Source: Geomonas sp. Red32 (GTDB taxonomy: Bacteria; Desulfobacterota; Desulfuromonadia; Geobacterales; Geobacteraceae). Taken from it: a stretch of DNA of 64,000 nt. Both the position numbers and the translations under genes were made by a program. Where the stretch lies: contig NZ_JAKLOY010000003.1 in the NCBI RefSeq assembly GCF_023652955.1, positions 310,001 to 374,000 of the forward strand, given 5' to 3'. Below are positions 59,292 through 64,000 of the stretch, one piece after another; position 1 is the stretch's first letter, and each line of letters starts with the position of its first letter. The notes under the pieces are model-generated. The model ran no database searches. It saw nothing but the letters and a program-made list of their open reading frames with translations, and was not told the DNA's origin.

Positions 59292-59711
59292 TCAGCCGAC
59301 GGTGATTTTCCCCTCCGCCACGGCGACCGGGAGCTTGGCCAGCGGCTTGGGGGGCGGACCGGAGATGACGGTCCCGTCGGGGGTGTAGCGTCCGGCATGG
59401 CAGGGGCAGAGGAAATCCTGCTGGTCCTTTTCCCATTGGACGATGCAGCCTAGGTGGGTGCATACCGCGGAGAGGGCGATGAGCTGCCCCGCCTTGGTTC
59501 TCACCACCACGGCGGAGGAGCCTGCATACTGGAAGAACTTGGCTTCCCCCTCGGGAACGTCGGTTTCGGCGAAGACCACCTTTTCCGTTCCGGTTTCCCC
59601 GGCCTTGGGCGCCAGGTAGCGGAACACCGGATAGGCGACGCCTCCCGCGGCGACCACCGCGGCCCCGGCTGCGCAGACCCCGAGGAATTTTCTCCTGCTC
59701 TCGTTCTCCAT
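59292..59711 (-). CDS. Rieske iron-sulfur protein
   Basis: A 139-residue Rieske protein. N-terminus 'MENESRRKFLGVCAAGAAVV' has a Tat-type double arginine and membrane segment. The 2Fe-2S ligands are in 'CTHLGC' and 'CPCHAG'. It takes electrons from menaquinol at the Qo site of cytochrome b. First gene of the operon, GGAGGAG before the ATG at 59711; cytochrome b follows after 49 bases. Confidence 0.95.
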   Translation of the reverse strand: MENESRRKFLGVCAAGAAVVAAGGVAYPVFRYLAPKAGETGTEKVVFAETDVPEGEAKFFQYAGSSAVVVRTKAGQLIALSAVCTHLGCIVQWEKDQQDFLCPCHAGRYTPDGTVISGPPPKPLAKLPVAVAEGKITVG

Positions 59712-59745
59712 ATCTCCTCCCGGTATAGTCTCAAGGTTCCGCAAA

Positions 59746-59773
59746 AGTATAAATGGGTTCGCAATGATTTCAA
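59746..59773 (-). promoter_or_regulatory. Sigma-70 promoter for the Rieske/b/c operon
   Basis: On the minus strand: TTGAAA (59768-59773, 5 of 6), a 16-base spacer and TATACT (59746-59751, 5 of 6). Leader of about 30 bases before the Rieske start codon. Confidence 0.8.
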
Positions 59774-60086
59774 CCCGATAGACAAGTTTTTCGCCGCAGG
59801 TCCCGGGAGAGTTCCTGGCAAGTTCAGAGCTGGCAATGGAAATTCCGGGATTGTTATAGAATATCGGTCGCGACTTGTTGTTACTGAAGCGCCGAAAAGG
59901 TATGAGAGTAAAATGTACCGCGGCGACCAGAGGCAGGTATCGTTTCCCGGTAAGGATTCGGCTTTACCTGAAGCACCGATTTGGATATCTTGGCGGCTTA
60001 GCCAACTACCATTGCGCCGGATCCCGGCCCGGCCATAGATCCATCCGTCCCTTTCCGGGCGGCATGTCTTCTTCAAAGGAGCCCAC
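59774..60086. other. Intergenic region upstream of AhpD-like/arsS
   Basis: 313 bases without a gene I can support. A TATAGA (59855-59860) with TGGCAA 18 bases upstream is a weak promoter candidate for the plus-strand pair. AAAGGAG (60076-60082) is the ribosome site of the next gene. No known riboswitch fold recognised. Confidence 0.45.
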
Positions 60087-60419
60087 ATGGAAACCTATTA
60101 CGATCCCAAGGACCTCGGAAAATTCTCCGAAATCGGCAAGGACGCCCCGGAACTGGCGGCCAAGTTCTTCGACTACTACGGAGCGGTGTTCGCGGAAGGG
60201 GAGCTGACCGAGCGGGAAAAGGCGCTCATCGCGCTGGCGGTGGCCCACGCGGTGCAGTGTCCGTACTGCATCGACGCCTACACGCGGGCCTGCCTCGAGA
60301 AGGGATCGAACCTGGGCGAGATGACCGAGGCGGTCCACGTGGTGAATGCCATCCGGGGGGGCGCCTCGCTGGTACACGGCGTCCAGATGCGCAAGATCGC
60401 CGAAAAGCTGTCGCTGTAG
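60087..60419 (+). CDS. AhpD-like carboxymuconolactone decarboxylase family protein
   Basis: A 110-residue CMD/AhpD-fold protein with the redox motif CPYC (C58, C61) in 'VAHAVQCPYCIDAYTRAC' and 'GEMTEAVHVVNAIRGGASLVHG'. Many such proteins stand next to arsS and are named arsenosugar-biosynthesis-associated peroxidase-like. AAAGGAG before the ATG. The following arsS starts 12 bases after the stop, so the two are co-expressed. Its likely role is a thiol-dependent peroxidase or redox partner in arsenic metabolism; this rests on gene context. Confidence 0.88.
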   Translation: METYYDPKDLGKFSEIGKDAPELAAKFFDYYGAVFAEGELTEREKALIALAVAHAVQCPYCIDAYTRACLEKGSNLGEMTEAVHVVNAIRGGASLVHGVQMRKIAEKLSL

Positions 60420-60431
60420 GGGGCGAAACGG

Positions 60432-61409
60432 ATGACCGACGCCGAAAAACGATCCGCGGTGGAACCGTTCCAGGAGGCCCTGAAGCGTAACGGCCTCCAG
60501 CTCACCCGCGAGCCGACCCGCACGCTGCAGGTCAACGCCGGCCTCGCCTGCGGGCTGTCGTGCGGCCACTGCCACCTGGAGGCCGGGCCGGACCGCCGCG
60601 AGGTGATGAAGCGGGAGACCATGGAGGAGGTGGTGGCCTGCGCCCGGCGGTTTTCCTTCGCCGGTATCGACATCACCGGAGGCTCGCCGGAGCTGGTCCC
60701 CGGCCTCGACTACCTAGTCTCCTCCCTGGCCCCCCTGACCCCGCTCCTCATCGTCCGGAGTAACCTCCTCGACCTGGAGCGGGCGCCTGAGCTCGTCGAG
60801 CTTTACCGGGAGATGAAGGTGGTGCTGGTTGCCTCCCTTCCCGCCTCCAACGCCTCGCAGACCGATGCGCAACGCGGAGCCGGGGTGTGGGAGAGAAGCC
60901 TGGCGGCACTGAAAAGGCTCAATGCCCTGGGGTACGGGGTGGAGGGGAGCGGGCTGGAGCTCGACCTGGTTTCCAACCCGGCGGGGGCCTTCCTGCCGGC
61001 CCCGCAGGGGGGGGCGGAGAAGAAGTTCCGCGCCGATCTCGCCCGCAAGGCCGGGGTCTCGTTCAACTCGCTCTACACCTTCGCCAACGTCCCCCTGGGG
61101 CGCTTCCGCGGCTTTCTCGAGCGCTCCGGCAACCTCGACGGCTACCTTTCCCGTCTTAGCGAGGGATTCAACCCCTGCACGGTGGGAGGACTGATGTGCC
61201 GCAGCCAGATCTGCGTCGACTGGCGGGGGCGGCTCTACGACTGCGATTTCAACCTGGCGGCCGGGCTTCCCCACGGCGGGGCGGCGGGTTCCATCTCCGA
61301 GCTCGCCGAGCTGCCGCTGCCGGGGACCCCGATCCCGGTAGGCGACCACTGCTACGCCTGTACGGTCGGCTCCGGCTTCACCTGAGGCGGCAGCATCGTG
61401 GCCAGTTAG
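60432..61409 (+). CDS. arsS: Radical SAM selenoprotein ArsS (UGA at 61383 read as selenocysteine)
   Basis: Radical SAM enzyme with the cluster motif 'CGLSCGHC' (C40, C44, C47) and Cys-rich C-terminal region ('FNPCTVGGLMCRSQICVDW', 'HCYACTVGSGFT'). The frame meets TGA at 61383-61385, directly followed by GGC GGC AGC ATC GTG GCC AGT TAG. Family members usually end in a Cys/Sec-Gly-Gly motif, so TGA should encode selenocysteine and the protein is 325 residues long (317 + U + 7). A stem-loop follows (SECIS entry). ArsS adds the 5'-deoxyadenosyl group to dimethylarsenic in arsenosugar synthesis; the AhpD-like neighbour supports this. Standard gene calling would end it at 61385. Confidence 0.88.
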
Positions 61410-61418
61410 GCCACCTCA
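61383..61418 (+). ncRNA. SECIS-like element directly after the arsS UGA
   Basis: UGA (61383-61385), 12 bases, then a perfect 6-bp stem GUGGCC/GGCCAC (61398-61403 with 61409-61414) with loop AGUUA; UGAG at the start can also pair with CUCA (61415-61418). The distance from UGA to the loop G (20 bases) and the G-U in the loop match bacterial SECIS rules for SelB. Confidence 0.75.
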
Positions 61419-61967
61419 TCGCTTCTTCTCCTTTTCCTTCTCGTGCCTCGTGGGAACCCTGGTTTCCTCGCCGGGGCGGTACCGTTTCCCCTGGTAGTGC
61501 TCCTTATCCTTAAAGTACTTTTTGAATTCCCTGTTTCTCAGCTCGTGAATTTTGGAGAGGCTTTGCCTGCGGATCTCGGGGGGGAGGCGGCTGGCCGGGG
61601 TGGCGAGCCAGGGCCCTTGCCAGGAGCGGGCGCGGTACCAGGTCCCGCCGGTCAGCAGGTAGTATTCCTTCGGGAGGTAGAAGAGCTCGTAAGGGACCGC
61701 CACCGCCACCCCGAACCCGAGGCCGGGAGGGAAAAGGAACTCGGGGGGCTCACGGAGGGTGATCGGCTGTTCCGGGTGCTTGGCTTGCGTTTCCGGAAGG
61801 GGAGCCGGCGGAGGCGGTGCGGGCTGGGGCGGCGGCGCATCCACCGCATGTTTCTTATAGTAATCGTCGTAGCTTTGATAGGGATAGTAGGTGCCGCCGG
61901 CGTGCAGCGGCAGGGGAAGGGCCAGGGTCAAGGCGGCAGCGGCGGCGAAGCGGGCCAGGTTTTTCAT
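61416..61967 (-). CDS. Exported hypothetical protein, Pro-rich linker and basic tail
   Basis: A 183-residue protein with a signal peptide (about 1-23, 'FAAAAALTLALPLPLHAGG'), a Tyr-rich patch, a Pro/Ala linker, a conserved-looking domain ('FFP'-like 'LFPPGLGFGVAVAVPYELFYLPKEYYLLTGGTWYRA') and a highly basic C-terminus (RHEKEKEKKR). The 'YYLLTGGTWYRARSWQGPW' stretch resembles small periplasmic proteins of unknown function. GGGGGTG lies upstream of the start. Stop codon at 61416 lies within the foot of the SECIS hairpin on the other strand. Downstream of the flavoprotein gene, 12 bases apart. Confidence 0.75.
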   Translation of the reverse strand: MKNLARFAAAAALTLALPLPLHAGGTYYPYQSYDDYYKKHAVDAPPPQPAPPPPAPLPETQAKHPEQPITLREPPEFLFPPGLGFGVAVAVPYELFYLPKEYYLLTGGTWYRARSWQGPWLATPASRLPPEIRRQSLSKIHELRNREFKKYFKDKEHYQGKRYRPGEETRVPTRHEKEKEKKR

Positions 61968-61979
61968 CGCACCCCCGGG

Positions 61980-63080
61980 TTAGGTCTCGTCTGCGTGCAG
62001 GAACCAATGGTCCAGGACCAGGTGGCGGGTCAGCCAGCCGTTGGACAGGATGGCGGCCGCCGCCAGTTTCCTGAGGGTGGCCGGTGCCGAAGGGGCGTCC
62101 GCGCGGTGGGCCCCGAAGCGCTTTTTGAGCGAGTCCCGGTACGGCTCCAGCCGCTCCCGGCGGTAGTCGCCGGCCGCCTCCAGGATGGTGCGGGCTGCCA
62201 TCCTCCCGCTCTCCACCGCCGGCAGGATCCCCTCTCCGCTTTGGGGCGAGGAGACCCCGGCGGCGTCTCCGACCAGGAGGGCACCGTCGGCCACCACGTC
62301 GCGTCCTCCCGTCCTGCGGTAGGGGAGATAGGCATGCCCCTTGAGATGGGGAGTCAGGTCGAGCGGGATGTCCCCCCGCAGCTGCAGGTGCGCGCAGAAG
62401 TCCTGGGTCTGGACCCGCACGCCGCTGCCGGGATAGATCCCGAACCCCACGTTGAGGTAGCACCCCTTGCGGAAGAGCCATCCGTAGCCGGACAGGTCGG
62501 GGGTGAAATGGAGCTCCACGCAGCCGGGGGGAAGAAACGATACCGAGAGCTCCCTTTCGGGGAGCCGGAACTCCGCTACCATGGCGAGGATGGCCGATTC
62601 CCGGCCCGGTGCCGCTCCCATGAAGGCCGCCACCGGACAGTGATGACCTCCCGCCCCGACGATGACGGCCGCCTCGATGCGGTCGTTGATGAGCCAGCCG
62701 TTCGCCGTCCTGACGATCTTGGCCGCCGCTTCCCCGAGCAGGGTGGGGCAGCCGGCGGCCTGCAGCAGGTAGTGATCGAACTCGCTGCGCAGGATGCCGT
62801 AACTGACCGTGTGGGCAAAATCGGTCACCACCTCGTCGCGGTACATGAGGCCGGTCCGAAACTCGCGGATCGGCTGCAGGAGCCGTTCGCTGCCGTAGAC
62901 GGCGGGATCGATCCCCAGCAGGGCCAGCACCTCGGGCGTGATCCATCCCGCACACGGCTTGTCGCGGGGGAAACGCTCCCGGTCCATGACCAGCACCGGC
63001 ACCCCCTCGCTGGCGAGGAAGCGGGCGCAGCTGGAGCCGGCCGGCCCCCCTCCGATGACGAGGACCTCACAGCGCTGCAT
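61980..63080 (-). CDS. FAD-dependent oxidoreductase, geranylgeranyl-reductase family
   Basis: A 366-residue flavoprotein: Rossmann motif 'VLVIGGGPAGSSCARFLASEG' at the N-terminus and the second FAD motif 'GALLVGDAAGVSSPQSGEG' around residue 260. Family members reduce isoprenoid or lipid double bonds or hydroxylate. It overlaps the end of the cyclopropane-synthase-like gene by 14 bases, so translation is coupled and the two probably act on the same lipid. No clear ribosome site, in keeping with coupling. Confidence 0.85.
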   Translation of the reverse strand: MQRCEVLVIGGGPAGSSCARFLASEGVPVLVMDRERFPRDKPCAGWITPEVLALLGIDPAVYGSERLLQPIREFRTGLMYRDEVVTDFAHTVSYGILRSEFDHYLLQAAGCPTLLGEAAAKIVRTANGWLINDRIEAAVIVGAGGHHCPVAAFMGAAPGRESAILAMVAEFRLPERELSVSFLPPGCVELHFTPDLSGYGWLFRKGCYLNVGFGIYPGSGVRVQTQDFCAHLQLRGDIPLDLTPHLKGHAYLPYRRTGGRDVVADGALLVGDAAGVSSPQSGEGILPAVESGRMAARTILEAAGDYRRERLEPYRDSLKKRFGAHRADAPSAPATLRKLAAAAILSNGWLTRHLVLDHWFLHADET

Positions 63081-64000
63081 CGTTACCACCGCAATTGGCG
63101 AGATGATCGCGGGTCCAGGGGACCCGGTTGTTGCCGCGCCGGGTGAAAAGGAGCTGGAAGAGCTGCAAGGATCCGGTGGTGAACCCGGCGATGGAGCCCG
63201 AGAGGTAGAGCCGCCAGGCACGGACGAAACTCTCGTCGAAGAGCGCGGCGACCTGCTCTTCGTGCCGCTCGAAGCGCTCCAGCCAGTGCTCGAGGGTGCG
63301 GGCGTAGTGCAGCCGGAGGTTCTCGACGTCGATCACCGAGAATCCCGACGGCTCGAAGATGTCCATCATCTCCCGTATGGTCGGGGGATAGCTCCCGGGA
63401 AAGATCCTCTTGTCGATCCAGTCGGTCATCGGCTCCGGCACGTCCTGGCCGATGGAGTGGATGAGGCCGAAGCCGCGGCCGGTGAGGGTGCGGTCGATCA
63501 CCTGGCCGAGGCTGCGGTAGTTGGTGGGGCCGACGTGCTCGAGCATGCCGACCGAGAGGAATACGTCGCATTCCCCGGTGATGTTGCGGTAATCGTCCTC
63601 GATGTATTCGACCCCCTCGATCCCCTCGATCCCCTCCTTTTCCGCCTGCTTCCGGGCATAGGCGACCTGCTCCCTGGAGATATTGAAGGCCCTCACCCGG
63701 GCGCCGTAGTGCTTGGCGAGGTAGCGGGCGAGCCCTCCCCAGCCGCATCCCGCCTCGATCACCCGTTCCCCGCCGCGAAGGCCCACCTTGCGGCAGATGA
63801 GCTCCATCTTGGCGCGCTGGGCCGCCTCCAGGGAAAGCCCGGGGCGCGGGAAATAGGCGCAGGTGTAGAGCATCTCGTCGTCCAGCCAGAGCCGGTAGAA
63901 TTCGTTCCCCAGGTCGTAGTGGTGGTGGATGTTGTCGCGGGACTGGGAGAGCGAGTTGATGGTCCCGCGCTGGCGGCGGCCGGTGGAACGGCGGCGCACG
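63067..64000 (-). CDS. Cyclopropane-fatty-acid synthase-like methyltransferase (start outside window)
   Basis: At least 311 residues; the reading frame continues past the window edge, so the true N-terminus is not visible. 'SRDNIHHHYDLGNEFYRLWLD' (substrate pocket), 'YTCAYF', the SAM motif 'EAGCGWGGLARYLAKHYG' and 'SVGMLEHVG' are those of Cfa/UFAA1 enzymes, which methylate double bonds of phospholipid acyl chains with SAM. The partner flavoprotein may modify the product further. Confidence 0.92.
   Translation of the reverse strand, partial: VRRRSTGRRQRGTINSLSQSRDNIHHHYDLGNEFYRLWLDDEMLYTCAYFPRPGLSLEAAQRAKMELICRKVGLRGGERVIEAGCGWGGLARYLAKHYGARVRAFNISREQVAYARKQAEKEGIEGIEGVEYIEDDYRNITGECDVFLSVGMLEHVGPTNYRSLGQVIDRTLTGRGFGLIHSIGQDVPEPMTDWIDKRIFPGSYPPTIREMMDIFEPSGFSVIDVENLRLHYARTLEHWLERFERHEEQVAALFDESFVRAWRLYLSGSIAGFTTGSLQLFQLLFTRRGNNRVPWTRDHLANCGGNDAAL

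Noticed and set aside
60432-61385. arsS ending at the TGA
   Set aside because: The Sec-Gly-Gly pattern and SECIS-like hairpin make read-through more likely; the shorter form is kept only as the alternative if the genome lacks selenocysteine machinery.

Overview
The window is a GC-rich chromosomal stretch that looks like a member of the Geobacteraceae (Geobacter, Geomonas, Citrifermentans and relatives). The pointers are a Rieske / cytochrome b / five-haem cytochrome c operon, a GEMM-Ib (cGAMP-I type) riboswitch almost identical to those I recall from Geobacter, an ArsS radical-SAM gene ending in a selenocysteine codon, a CHASE3-GAF hybrid kinase with CheR- and CheB-like partners, and dense GC-rich palindromic repeats. 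The assignment comes from gene content recalled from memory, not from a database search.

Layout. 1-8.4 kb: housekeeping (TPR protein, TonB-like protein, malic enzyme MaeB, HIT protein, DsbC-like oxidoreductase, EndoQ-like PHP nuclease, MerR regulator). 8.7-14.7 kb: nitroreductase, M24 peptidase, two small proteins, REC-GGDEF cyclase, EtfBA, L,D-transpeptidase. 14.8-18.3 kb: assimilatory sulfate reduction (cysH-cysD-cysN, minus strand). CysH is of the APS-reductase type and CysN has no APS-kinase domain, so sulfate probably goes to APS and then to sulfite. 18.6-27 kb: SDR, LigA, Rep-like helicase, exported 2-Cys peroxiredoxin, cyclophilin, MetK. 27.2-33.2 kb: a signalling operon (triple-REC hybrid kinase, CheR, CheB, REC-kinase with a frameshift). 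33.2-34.3 kb: a P-loop protein related to the N-terminal part of Pta.

34.4-47.6 kb: a 27.8-copy, 9-bp minisatellite is followed by a type VI secretion cluster in the order tssJ-K-L-M-A-B-C-hcp-E-F. It stops in a 59-codon stub of tssG. tssH (ClpV), tssI (VgrG) and PAAR are absent here, and AT-rich unrecognised DNA follows, so this looks like a deletion or insertion scar.

47.6-51.4 kb (minus strand): two exported proteins, a beta-helix/pectate-lyase-like protein and an Fn3 plus tandem malectin-like protein. Upstream of the second is the cGAMP-type riboswitch with a terminator expression platform, and upstream of that a CRP-like palindrome. 51.5-57.3 kb: an unusual probable biosynthetic operon (AsnB-like amidotransferase, AMP-ligase, NAD-synthase-like enzyme, stand-alone acyl carrier protein, hexapeptide acyltransferase). 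The last gene ends inside a dispersed palindromic repeat. 57.3-59.8 kb: the quinol-oxidising Rieske/b/c complex. 60-61.4 kb: the arsenosugar-type pair (AhpD-like protein and ArsS), where the annotated stop is a UGA followed by a SECIS-like hairpin. The end holds an exported hypothetical, a geranylgeranyl-reductase-like flavoprotein and a cyclopropane-fatty-acid-synthase-like methyltransferase that runs off the window.

I saw no tRNA, rRNA, CRISPR array, intact transposase or prophage.
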